Both the position numbers and the translations under genes were made by a program. Shown one piece after another: positions 6,101 through 11,551 of a stretch of 14,175 nt of DNA. Source of the DNA: an uncultured Oscillibacter sp. (lineage in GTDB: Bacteria; Bacillota; Clostridia; Oscillospirales; Oscillospiraceae); contig CAJUQM010000050.1 in assembly GCA_910588005.1 (NCBI GenBank), positions 1 to 14,175 on the forward strand, given 5' to 3'. The first letter of the stretch is position 1. Every line of letters begins with the position of its first letter. The notes under the pieces were generated by a model. That model saw only the letters and a list, made by a program, of their open reading frames with translations. It had not been told where the DNA came from and searched no databases.

Positions 6101-7476
6101 AGATTGTCATCGACCGTCTGCGGAACTATCTCATCTCCACCTACGGCAGTGCGCTGGACGGCCTCATTGAGATCAGCATCGCCTTTTCCGGCAGCAGCAG
6201 CGGCTGGAGCCACGAGGAGCTGTACCAGTATTTCGCCCGGAGATTCGACAACATCTCGGACCTCACCGAGGGCGGCGCGGCGCTGTGGGCGCAGCTGACG
6301 GATCAGGAGGCCGCCCCGGCGGCTGGCCCCCTCCGCCCCACCCTGGCGGATATTGAGGCCCTGGCCCCGGCGGAGGTGGCGGAGGCCGTCTTCCAGCTGG
6401 GCCAGGCCAACCTGGTCGAGTTCCTGCGGGAGCCCGCCCTGTACGACGGGTGGCGGCTCTCCGGCCTCACCCGGGTGACGGGCTTTTCAACCTACGGCCT
6501 GAACCTGCCCGTCTACTCCGCAGGGTTTGAGCTGCACCCCTCCCAGCCGGACAAGGTGGTCCTGGCGGGGGGCATGGACTTCACGGAGGACGGCTGGGTC
6601 AAGGGCCTGATGTCCGCCTCCCCCTATCTGCTGTTCCTGGTGGAGGATGGACACCACACCCTGTTGGAGAGCGACATTCCCTATGATCTCTCCACAGATT
6701 CCCCCGGCTTTCAGGCGGAGATCGCCTGGGCGCTGCTGGAAAATCAGCGTCTCCGCCCCTCCCAGATCGACGATGAAACGCTGCTCTCCATGCTGGGCAC
6801 CCACACCCTGAACCTTCTGGGGACCTACCCGGAGGAGGAGCAGGAGGCGGTCCTCACGGCCCTGGACGCCTTTCACAACCAGGGACCCCAGGAATTGCAG
6901 ATGGATCTGCGGGACAAAATCCAGACCACCGTGTGGACCCAGCGGGACCTGGACGAGCACGGCTCCGCCCTCTTCCAAAAGCTCCTGGACCACACCGGCA
7001 TCCAGGCCTACGGCCTGGGGGAATCTCACTCCCACCTGACCAGCGCCATCTACGCGTCTCTGCGCTACTGGCGGCAGAACGCCTCCGCCCACGAATACGA
7101 CCACCACAGCGTGGCCTACTACCTGCTGGACACCCAGCGGGGCGGCAGCAGCTGCACCGCCTACCTTCTGGTGTCCTGGGGGGACTACGAGCTGACGGAG
7201 GACAGCTATGAGCTGGTCACCGGCGGCAGCACCGCTATGGCCGTCTCCTTCTCTTATGTCAATGACCGCTACCAGGCAACGGAGATCTGGCAGCCCCACG
7301 GCGGCGGCCTGTACGAGCCGGAGATCCGGGCCTGTTTCCCTAAGGACGCGGCGGACATTGTCTTCTCCCAGGGAAGCGAAAAATATAAGGCTATCACGGA
7401 GGCGCTGGATTCCTATCTGGAGATGGATGTGGAGGCCTGGTACAAGTTTTACCAGCGGAGTCAGGCGGGCCGATAG
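3163..7476 (+). CDS. Giant BlaR1-like M56 membrane metallopeptidase with long extracellular sensor region
   Basis: This protein has 1437 residues against about 600 for BlaR1. Residues 1-345 are the M56 integral-membrane part: hydrophobic segments near 5-20, 31-46, 137-156, 227-250 and 322-341, the zinc motif HEETH at 215-219, and the likely third ligand Glu256 in NDCELACDE. Beyond about 345 the chain should lie outside the membrane. Residues 358-530 include FNIRNQFLSSTYETPEDLD and YDAYYHFHGDTNY, a region I associate with M56 receptors of gut Clostridia. Residues 640-790 include DLDGDGAWELA, like an FG-GAP/VCBS calcium loop. Residues about 805-943 and 1068-1191 are a duplicated module, and the C-terminus carries YEPEIRACFP. 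No SxxK penicillin-sensor motif was recognised by eye, so the ligand is unknown. The start ATG overlaps the repressor stop, with GGGAGG in the end of that gene. Peptidase assignment is secure; domain borders are approximate. Confidence 0.88.
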   Translation: MKEILITSSVLIAALLILRQVFRRSISRRVQYALWGLVLLRLLVPINLPALEHNVLTAAEPVVQNVESLYLTPNRIAYVGQGGAPVYNPPNSPAVAVGPATPDNTLTFSVEDVFNTPVKATTEYQRQIALQDLLRPVWYTGCAVMGVWFLLSNLLFWRKLRKRRTPYPVENCPRRVYLIEEGLPSPCLFGLFRPAVYLTPAAVSSPEALRHVLAHEETHARHLDPLWSLLRAVCLTVYWFDPLVWAAAVTSRNDCELACDEGAIRSLGEEERLSYGRTLLSLIPVRRGPGNPLLSATTMTAGKRQLKDRVTRIAENRRHLGAALFAVIAIAAVVCAATFTGAASEEAPKDSASAGGPLTGAELEYFNQEFFNGESFNIRNQFLSSTYETPEDLDLFQLFYNGTGLPDSAGEEERQAVAGALGNDPGTDLTKCPAKEINQILLSNTNRTLAEFNGVGLENFTYLAEYDAYYHFHGDTNYWNNVHIVSGERKDGLICLYYEDTFMPNGWKCVTLRNTPSGEYLFVSNTPCERPAVPTAYPAGEPWMTIPLDGLSPYEPQALEVERRGPEDADRILYRFSVEETGVYDPEAETVTDARRLVLYQSVDGAIRAAVENQTLDCFLTLPERISPEYAAEHFIPFHDLLGHSGVTISYNAQKDGEYYTTFNDYYTVDESGAPCLLARAYGNSVIEADLDGDGAWELASAGIHDAQVFFQRDGQLYEADIPALLAERWTDPVSFYPTYWDKYGRYLYLNAEVPFPDAVLPEAFGGGQATGTAVRQVYFDGENLRLYKDHDRPVTDHVMAGLTAPEDVLEAARTMVHDHYEYTRTHTGVTGGDGEMWGTPAEYDDWRLEITGGPWTETLGGQTFEIWNINYEFHTTTPERVILAGGSYLTEDAWHCSTYPECTYLYFQLMEDGSRRYLYSAMENDCAPGTEMFRTDMAYTLDGMGVVPLTELEGEVLADIILMNESSFLNSMAEREDGEIVIDRLRNYLISTYGSALDGLIEISIAFSGSSSGWSHEELYQYFARRFDNISDLTEGGAALWAQLTDQEAAPAAGPLRPTLADIEALAPAEVAEAVFQLGQANLVEFLREPALYDGWRLSGLTRVTGFSTYGLNLPVYSAGFELHPSQPDKVVLAGGMDFTEDGWVKGLMSASPYLLFLVEDGHHTLLESDIPYDLSTDSPGFQAEIAWALLENQRLRPSQIDDETLLSMLGTHTLNLLGTYPEEEQEAVLTALDAFHNQGPQELQMDLRDKIQTTVWTQRDLDEHGSALFQKLLDHTGIQAYGLGESHSHLTSAIYASLRYWRQNASAHEYDHHSVAYYLLDTQRGGSSCTAYLLVSWGDYELTEDSYELVTGGSTAMAVSFSYVNDRYQATEIWQPHGGGLYEPEIRACFPKDAADIVFSQGSEKYKAITEALDSYLEMDVEAWYKFYQRSQAGR
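5692..5904 (+). repeat. Duplicated module in the M56 receptor, copy A (residues 844-914)
   Basis: The protein-level repeat runs from YDDWRLEITGG to YLYFQLMEDG. It aligns without gaps to copy B over residues 844-895 versus 1094-1145, a constant offset of 250. Key matches are YD-WRL, the block RVILAGG--TEDAW and Y-L-F---EDG. The flanks 805-817 (APEDVLEAARTMV) and 1068-1080 (APAEVAEAVFQLG) extend the repeat with a 13-residue gap. The similarity is old: it is visible in protein, not obviously in DNA. Confidence 0.7.
6442..6651 (+). repeat. Duplicated module in the M56 receptor, copy B (residues 1094-1163)
   Basis: This is the partner of copy A: it runs from YDGWRLSGLTRV to YLLFLVEDG and holds KVVLAGGMDFTEDGW at 1131-1145. 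Together the two modules, with their helical lead-ins, make up about 260 residues of the extracellular part. No named domain is recognised. Confidence 0.7.
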
Positions 7477-7489
7477 GCGGCGGCGCAGG

Positions 7490-7506
7490 AAGGGTCTTCC
7501 CTTTTT
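7490..7506 (+). terminator. Weak intrinsic terminator after the M56 gene
   Basis: AAGGG (7490-7494), loop TCTT, CCCTT (7499-7503) and a run of T residues (7502-7506), lengthened by two possible G-U pairs. It starts 13 bp after the M56 stop. The stem is short, so read-through into the rhodanese gene is plausible. Just downstream, TATACT (7520-7525) could be a -10, but no good -35 accompanies it. Confidence 0.4.
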
Positions 7507-7561
7507 CCTCCGTTTGGGGTATACTGGTTCCATCAATCCCCAAAACAGGAGGAATATACCA

Positions 7562-7981
7562 ATGAAAAATCTCTTTCTTCTGGCCGCCGTCATCTGCTTC
7601 GGCATGGCCATCATCAAGTTCTTCGCCGCCCGCTCCACCCCCAACGTCCCCGCCCCCAGGAGAGCCAGCCAAAAATACCTCACCCTGACGGCGGAGGAGG
7701 CCAAGGCCCGGCTGGATGAGGACGACAGCATAATCCTGCTGGACGTCCGCACTCAGGAGGAGTTTGACGAGGGCCACATCCCCGGGGCCGTGTGCCTGCC
7801 CAGCGAGGACATCTCCGCGGATCTCCCCCTCCCCTTTGACAAGGACGCGGAGATTTTGGTCTACTGCCGCTCCGGCCGCCGCAGCGCAGAGGCCGCCGAG
7901 AAGCTGTCCGAGATGGGCTTTTCCAGTGTGGCGGATTTCGGCGGGATCATTGACTGGCCCTACGAAACCACCACAGACTAA
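7562..7981 (+). CDS. Membrane-anchored single-domain rhodanese-like protein
   Basis: The protein has 139 residues. Its start ATG has AGGAGG (7547-7552) nine bases upstream. Residues 1-23 are one hydrophobic segment that reads as an uncleaved signal anchor (there is no lipobox cysteine at a signal-peptidase II position), followed by a Pro/Arg-rich linker to about 37. Residues 38-135 form a rhodanese domain: LLDVRTQEEFDEGHIPGAVCLP (59-80) and the active-site loop CRSGRRS at 102-108, with catalytic Cys102. By family knowledge such domains carry persulfide sulfur; the CRSGRRS loop is typical of single-domain rhodaneses of the GlpE/YgaP type. It follows the M56 gene by 85 bp with a weak hairpin between them, and the strong terminator downstream separates it from the SOS-like operon. 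Which side of the membrane the domain faces, and its acceptor, cannot be read from sequence. Confidence 0.9.
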   Translation: MKNLFLLAAVICFGMAIIKFFAARSTPNVPAPRRASQKYLTLTAEEAKARLDEDDSIILLDVRTQEEFDEGHIPGAVCLPSEDISADLPLPFDKDAEILVYCRSGRRSAEAAEKLSEMGFSSVADFGGIIDWPYETTTD

Positions 7982-8062
7982 AAATTGATCCATAGGTCCG
8001 CAATGCTCAGAGGATCTGCCCATTTTTATGAGTGGACTCCGAATGCGGGTCTGCCGTCGCCG

Positions 8063-8105
8063 GAGAGCCGCCGTCCCCAAAAGGACGGCGGCTCTCTACT
8101 TTTTT
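8063..8105 (+). terminator. Strong intrinsic terminator after the rhodanese gene
   Basis: A perfect 14-bp stem (8063-8076 with 8083-8096), a 6-base loop CCAAAA, and a run of six T residues (8100-8105). It isolates the upstream genes from the promoter at 8137. The 80 bp between the rhodanese stop and this hairpin contain nothing I can interpret. Confidence 0.92.
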
Positions 8106-8136
8106 ATAGAATTGTCTGGAAATTCTCCAAACCCCC

Positions 8137-8165
8137 TTGACAAGAACAGATGTTCGATATACAAT
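8137..8165 (+). promoter_or_regulatory. Promoter of the putative SOS operon
   Basis: The -35 is a perfect TTGACA (8137-8142), the spacer 17 bp and the -10 TACAAT (8160-8165). Transcription would begin near 8172. The spacer carries a LexA-type box, so this strong promoter is expected to be silent until repression is lifted. A perfect 8-bp inverted repeat, TGTTCGAT (8151-8158) and ATCGAACA (8170-8177), also brackets the -10. Confidence 0.88.
8143..8156. promoter_or_regulatory. LexA (SOS) box 1
   Basis: AGAACAGATGTTCG matches the Gram-positive LexA/DinR consensus CGAACRNRYGTTCG at every specified position except the first. It contains the dyad GAACA-GA-TGTTC. It lies wholly between the -35 and -10 of the promoter, the classic position for a LexA operator. 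Confidence 0.85.
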
Positions 8166-8171
8166 ATCAAT

Positions 8172-8185
8172 CGAACAAACATTCT
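8172..8185. promoter_or_regulatory. LexA (SOS) box 2, degenerate
   Basis: CGAACAAACATTCT matches the same consensus with two mismatches. It covers the predicted transcription start and lies 29 bp, centre to centre, from box 1, close to three helical turns, so two LexA dimers could sit on the same face. Confidence 0.6.
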
Positions 8186-8226
8186 ATTTCCGCAATTCTC
8201 CAAGCGGTATCAAGGGAGGTCTTTTC

Positions 8227-8349
8227 ATGACTGGCTGGACTCTTTTCTTTATTATCGTAGGCGTAGCGGTCCTCACCGCTCAGCTCTTCCGCGTGATCGA
8301 CGCCATTGAGCGTCCCTCCCGGCAGGACAACCGCTCCGCAGTCCGATAA
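8227..8349 (+). CDS. 40-residue single-pass membrane peptide, first gene of the SOS-like operon
   Basis: This is a small gene with an excellent ribosome-binding site: AGGGAGG (8213-8219), seven bases, then ATG. Residues 4-21 are strongly hydrophobic (WTLFFIIVGVAVLTAQLF) and form one membrane helix. The tail (22-40) is polar with five arginines and no lysine; with no charge before the helix, the positive-inside rule predicts a cytoplasmic C-terminus. I do not recognise a family. It starts about 55 nt after the predicted start of transcription and ends 7 bp before the radical SAM gene, so it is the leading gene of the operon. Small SOS-induced membrane peptides are known elsewhere (TisB in E. 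coli, SidA in Caulobacter, and the larger YneA in Bacillus), acting on membrane potential or cell division; no sequence relation to these is claimed. A pure leader-peptide role for translating the next gene is the main alternative. Confidence 0.75.
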   Translation: MTGWTLFFIIVGVAVLTAQLFRVIDAIERPSRQDNRSAVR

Positions 8350-8356
8350 GCTTCCC

Positions 8357-9625
8357 ATGGATGTCTTAGAAAAATTGACCGTTCTGACGGATGCCGCTAA
8401 GTATGACGCCGCTTGTACCTCCAGCGGGGGAAACCGCAGGGCTAAACAGGGATATATCGGCAACACCTCCACCTCTCTGGCCGGATGCTGCCACACCTTT
8501 TCCGCCGACGGACGGTGTGTTACGCTGCTGAAAGTGCTGATGACCAACCGCTGCGTCTACGACTGCAAGTACTGCGTCAACCGCCGCAGCAACGAGACCC
8601 GGCGTGCGGCCTTCACTCCCGAGGAGCTGGCGGATCTGACCGTTAATTTTTACCGGCGGAACTATATTGAGGGTCTGTTTCTCTCCTCCGGCGTGCTCAG
8701 GAGTCCGGATTACACCACGGAGTTGATGATCCGCGCCCTGCGGCTGCTTCGGGAGACATACCGTTTCAACGGTTATATCCACGCCAAGGCCATCCCCGGA
8801 ACCGCGCCGGAGCTGGTGGAACAGCTGGGCTTTCTGGCAGACCGCCTCAGCGTCAACATTGAGCTGCCCTCCGAGACCGGACTGAAGGTCCTAGCGCCGG
8901 ATAAAACAAAGCGCGCCATCCTCACCCCCATGCGTCAAATTCAGATCCGGAACCATCAAAGCCGTGAAGAGCTGGTCAAATACCGTCACGCGCCCAAATT
9001 TGCCCCCGCGGGACAGAGTACCCAGCTGATCGTAGGAGCCACAGCGGACAACGACCTCCGCATCCTGCGGCTGACCCAGGGACTCTATGACCGCTACCAC
9101 CTGAAACGGGTGTTCTATTCCGCCTACGTGCCCACAGTGGAGCACGCTCTGCTGCCCGCCAAGGATGTGAAACCACCCCTGTTGCGGGAACACCGGCTGT
9201 ATCAGGCGGACTGGTTGCTGCGTTTTTATGGATTCCGGGCCGAAGAACTACTGGATGAGGAACAGCCGGACTTCGATCCCCGAGTAGATCCCAAGTGCAG
9301 CTGGGCCATTGGTCATCTGTCTTTCTTTCCCGTGGAGGTAAATACAGCGGACTATGAGTCTCTGCTGCGGGTGCCCGGTGTGGGCGTCACCTCTGCCCGG
9401 CGCATCCTGGCCGCCCGCCGGACAGGTCCCCTTCATATTGAAAACCTGCAAAAACTCGGCGTGGTGATGAAGCGCGCCCAGTATTTTCTCACTGCCTCCG
9501 GCAAAACCGCCAACGGTCTCCGTTTTACGCCGGACAGTCTTCTGCGCAGTCTAATCGCCGCAGAACGTCCCCTGTTGCCCCAGCCTCCTATGGAACAGCT
9601 GTCCCTCTTTCACTCCGCCGTATAA
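8357..9625 (+). CDS. Putative DNA modification/repair radical SAM protein (TIGR03916-like)
   Basis: The protein has 422 residues. The radical SAM iron-sulfur motif is CVYDCKYC, with Cys66, Cys70 and Cys73 (CX3CX2C). The N-terminus MDVLEKLTVLTDAAKYDAAC fits the family I know as TIGR03916, described as about 400 residues and found paired with a TIGR03914/TIGR03915 protein, which is the case here. Residues 336-352 (LLRVPGVGVTSARRIL) are a helix-hairpin-helix DNA-binding motif. QLSLF at 414-418, eight residues before the last, equals the bacterial sliding-clamp-binding consensus QL[SD]LF. The start is ATG at 8357, 7 nt after the stop of the small membrane gene and with no visible ribosome-binding site, which suggests coupled translation; a TTG at 8306 inside the small gene is less likely. 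The reaction is unknown; a role in DNA base modification or repair is inferred from family, HhH, clamp motif and LexA control. Confidence 0.92.
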   Translation: MDVLEKLTVLTDAAKYDAACTSSGGNRRAKQGYIGNTSTSLAGCCHTFSADGRCVTLLKVLMTNRCVYDCKYCVNRRSNETRRAAFTPEELADLTVNFYRRNYIEGLFLSSGVLRSPDYTTELMIRALRLLRETYRFNGYIHAKAIPGTAPELVEQLGFLADRLSVNIELPSETGLKVLAPDKTKRAILTPMRQIQIRNHQSREELVKYRHAPKFAPAGQSTQLIVGATADNDLRILRLTQGLYDRYHLKRVFYSAYVPTVEHALLPAKDVKPPLLREHRLYQADWLLRFYGFRAEELLDEEQPDFDPRVDPKCSWAIGHLSFFPVEVNTADYESLLRVPGVGVTSARRILAARRTGPLHIENLQKLGVVMKRAQYFLTASGKTANGLRFTPDSLLRSLIAAERPLLPQPPMEQLSLFHSAV

Positions 9626-9640
9626 CTGGAGGTCCCCCCT

Positions 9641-10498
9641 ATGACGGAAATGGTCTATTGCTATGACGGCAGCTTCGAGGGTTTTCTCTGCTGCGTTTTC
9701 GACAGCTACGCCAATAGAGAAGTCCTCACCGCGATCTGCTGCGATGAGGACTTTATTCCGGCGCTGTTTGCCAGCCGTTCCATCCCGACAGATCGGGACC
9801 ACGCAGGCCGGGTGTACCGGAGGGTTGTCAAATGTTCCCCCTGGGCTGCGGAACTGCTGCGCAAGGGGTTTCTCACCTGTCTGCCGGAGAGAGAACTCCA
9901 CCTTTACCATTTTATCCAAAAGCTGCTGCAAGACGGTCCCGGCTTTATGGGAAATCTGGCCGATCCCACCCTCTATCCTGTAATCAAAGCGGTCCGGCAC
10001 CTGGAGGGCGAGGCCCATCTCTTAAAGGGCTTTGTCCGTTTCTCCGATCTGGGCGGTGTGCTGGGCGGCGAAATTGAACCCAAAAACCGGGTGCTGCCCA
10101 TGCTGCGCGGCCATTTCTGCGCCCGTTACCTGAATGAAAAATTCTTTCTCTATGACCGCACGCACCATGAGGCGCTCTTCTACGCCGCCGGAAAGGCGGT
10201 CATCCGTCCCTTGGCGGATTTTCAGATGGCCCCTCCGGACGAGACCGAAGCGGCCTACCGAATTCTATGGAAGCGTTTTTATGATACCATCGCCATCAAG
10301 GAGCGTTACAATCCCAGATGCCGCATGACGAATATGCCAAAACGCTACTGGAACACCATGACGGAGTTTCAAGGCGACTCCTATTTTAAGGCCCAAAGCT
10401 CTCCCGCAGCCGTTTCAGCCCCCGGCGCTCAAGCCGGGATACCTGCACCTGGGACACTCCCAGCACCCGGGCCGTCCGCTCCTGGGTCAGCCCCTTGA
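9641..10498 (+). CDS. TIGR03915/DUF4130-family DNA metabolism protein, partner of the radical SAM gene
   Basis: The protein has 285 residues. The start is ATG at 9641 with TGGAGG (9627-9632) eight bases upstream, 15 bp after the radical SAM stop. The N-terminus MVYCYDGSFEGFLCCVFDSY (4-23) and the C-terminal block YNPRCRMTNMPKRYWNTMTEF (223-243) are what I remember of TIGR03915 (DUF4130), a family tied to TIGR03916 and in many genomes fused to a uracil-DNA glycosylase-like domain. No such fused domain is present here. Conserved-looking polar blocks include VRFSDL (132-137) and HFCARY (158-163). The reaction is not known. Family proteins normally end near residue 245; from about residue 249 this one adds some 37 Ala/Pro/Ser/Gly-rich residues that are encoded antisense to the end of sigF. 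Either the tail is real or the gene has lost its original stop codon. Confidence 0.9.
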   Translation: MTEMVYCYDGSFEGFLCCVFDSYANREVLTAICCDEDFIPALFASRSIPTDRDHAGRVYRRVVKCSPWAAELLRKGFLTCLPERELHLYHFIQKLLQDGPGFMGNLADPTLYPVIKAVRHLEGEAHLLKGFVRFSDLGGVLGGEIEPKNRVLPMLRGHFCARYLNEKFFLYDRTHHEALFYAAGKAVIRPLADFQMAPPDETEAAYRILWKRFYDTIAIKERYNPRCRMTNMPKRYWNTMTEFQGDSYFKAQSSPAAVSAPGAQAGIPAPGTLPAPGPSAPGSAP

Positions 10499-11090
10499 AG
10501 TAGCGCAGTAAGATTGTCATTCGCTCTTTTTCCGGCAGCTGGTCGATGGCCTCCCGCAGGGCAATACGCTCCACCAGCGCCTCCTCCGGGGCCTCCGTTC
10601 CCAGCACGCCTTCCAAGGTCAGTCCATCAATGGTCTCCTGTTGGAGAGATTCCGGCGCATCGGTAGCCAAGTCAATCTGCGCAATCTCCTCCGGCGTCAA
10701 ACCGGTGGCCTCCGACAGTTCCGACAGTACAGGCTCCCGGCCCAACTCATGGCGGAGACGCTCCCGCAGGCCGTAGAGCATCTGGGACTGTTCCCGCAGG
10801 CTCCGCCCCACCTTTACCGCGCCATCGTCCCGCAAAAACCGCCGGATCTCTCCGGCGATCTTGGGGACGGCGTAAGTGGAAAAGCAGGTGCCATAATCAA
10901 AGTCAAAGCCCTGGATGGCTTTCAAAAAACCAAGACAGCCCAGCTGGTAGAGGTCGTCCGGGTCTACCCCCCGGCCGTAATACCGCCGCACTACGCTCCA
11001 GATCAGGCCGTTGTTTTCAATAACTGCCTGCTCACAGGCGTCCCTGTCACCCTCCTGCGCCGCCCGCAAAAGCTCCAGTGCAGCGCTCAT
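10386..11090 (-). CDS. sigF: RNA polymerase sporulation sigma factor SigF
   Basis: This 234-residue sigma-70-family factor is third in the spoIIA operon. Region 2 is clear: DPDDLYQLGCLGFLKAIQGF (43-62), FSTYAVPKIAGEIRRFLRDD (70-89). Region 3 follows (about 105-160), and region 4 ends in the helix-turn-helix LTQERTARVLGVSQVQVSRLERRGLKRL (201-228). By family knowledge it directs the first forespore-specific transcription and is held inactive by SpoIIAB before septation. The ATG overlaps the spoIIAB stop (ATGA, 4 bp), so the anti-sigma and sigma are translationally coupled. SigG shares the fold, but the spoIIAA-spoIIAB context decides for SigF. The last 113 bp are overlapped by the convergent plus-strand gene, and I see no terminator between the two convergent genes. 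Confidence 0.96.
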   Translation of the reverse strand: MSAALELLRAAQEGDRDACEQAVIENNGLIWSVVRRYYGRGVDPDDLYQLGCLGFLKAIQGFDFDYGTCFSTYAVPKIAGEIRRFLRDDGAVKVGRSLREQSQMLYGLRERLRHELGREPVLSELSEATGLTPEEIAQIDLATDAPESLQQETIDGLTLEGVLGTEAPEEALVERIALREAIDQLPEKERMTILLRYFKGLTQERTARVLGVSQVQVSRLERRGLKRLRESFGP

Positions 11091-11536
11091 TTCACCGCCT
11101 TCAAACGGGGCGCCAGCCGCTTTTTCATTACCACGGCGGTGCCTTTCCCCGGTACGGAGCGCACGGTCAACTTGTCCATAAAGCTCTCCATAATCGTAAA
11201 GCCCATGCCGCTGCGCTCCTCTCCCCCGGTTGTAAACATGGGCTGCCGGGCCTTGTCCACATCGGATATTCCCCGCCCATAATCGCGCACCGTGATCTCC
11301 AGAATGTTCTCCGGGCAGACGCGCACCTTTACAATTACTTTTCCGATAGAATCCGGATAGCCGTGGACAATGGCATTCGTCACTGCCTCGCTGACCGCTG
11401 TCTTAATATCCTCCAGCTCGTTGAGCGTCGGGTCCATCTGCGCCGCAAAGCTGGCCGCTGCTGCGCGGGCAAAGGCCTCGTTACTGCTGCGGCTTGGAAA
11501 TTCCAGCGTAACCTCATTGGACGCTTTTGTTTTCAT
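11087..11536 (-). CDS. spoIIAB: Anti-sigma F factor and serine kinase SpoIIAB
   Basis: This 149-residue GHKL-fold ATPase binds sigma-F and phosphorylates SpoIIAA. The N-box is DIKTAVSEAVTNAIVHGY (43-60), in which Glu50 and Asn54 have the spacing of the catalytic base and magnesium ligand known in Bacillus SpoIIAB. DYGRGI (85-90) is the G1 box and GMGFTIM (110-116) the G2 lid region. The length agrees with the family. The start ATG at 11536 has a GGGGGAGG site (11552-11545) that overlaps the spoIIAA stop codon. It lies between spoIIAA (15 bp) and sigF (4-bp overlap). Nothing is missing; it should be functional. Confidence 0.97.
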   Translation of the reverse strand: MKTKASNEVTLEFPSRSSNEAFARAAAASFAAQMDPTLNELEDIKTAVSEAVTNAIVHGYPDSIGKVIVKVRVCPENILEITVRDYGRGISDVDKARQPMFTTGGEERSGMGFTIMESFMDKLTVRSVPGKGTAVVMKKRLAPRLKAVK

Positions 11537-11551
11537 TATGTAAACCTCCCC

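Noticed and set aside
6487..7752. 421-residue minus-strand open frame across the end of the M56 gene and into the rhodanese gene
   Set aside because: It is opposite two genes with clear domains and good starts, and its own sequence is low-complexity with no recognisable motif. The same holds for 3709-4611 and 5443-6213.
8306..8356. TTG start that would add 17 residues to the radical SAM protein
   Set aside because: It lies within the coding region of the small membrane gene, adds residues unlike the family start and has no ribosome-binding site; MDVLEKL at 8357 fits the family.
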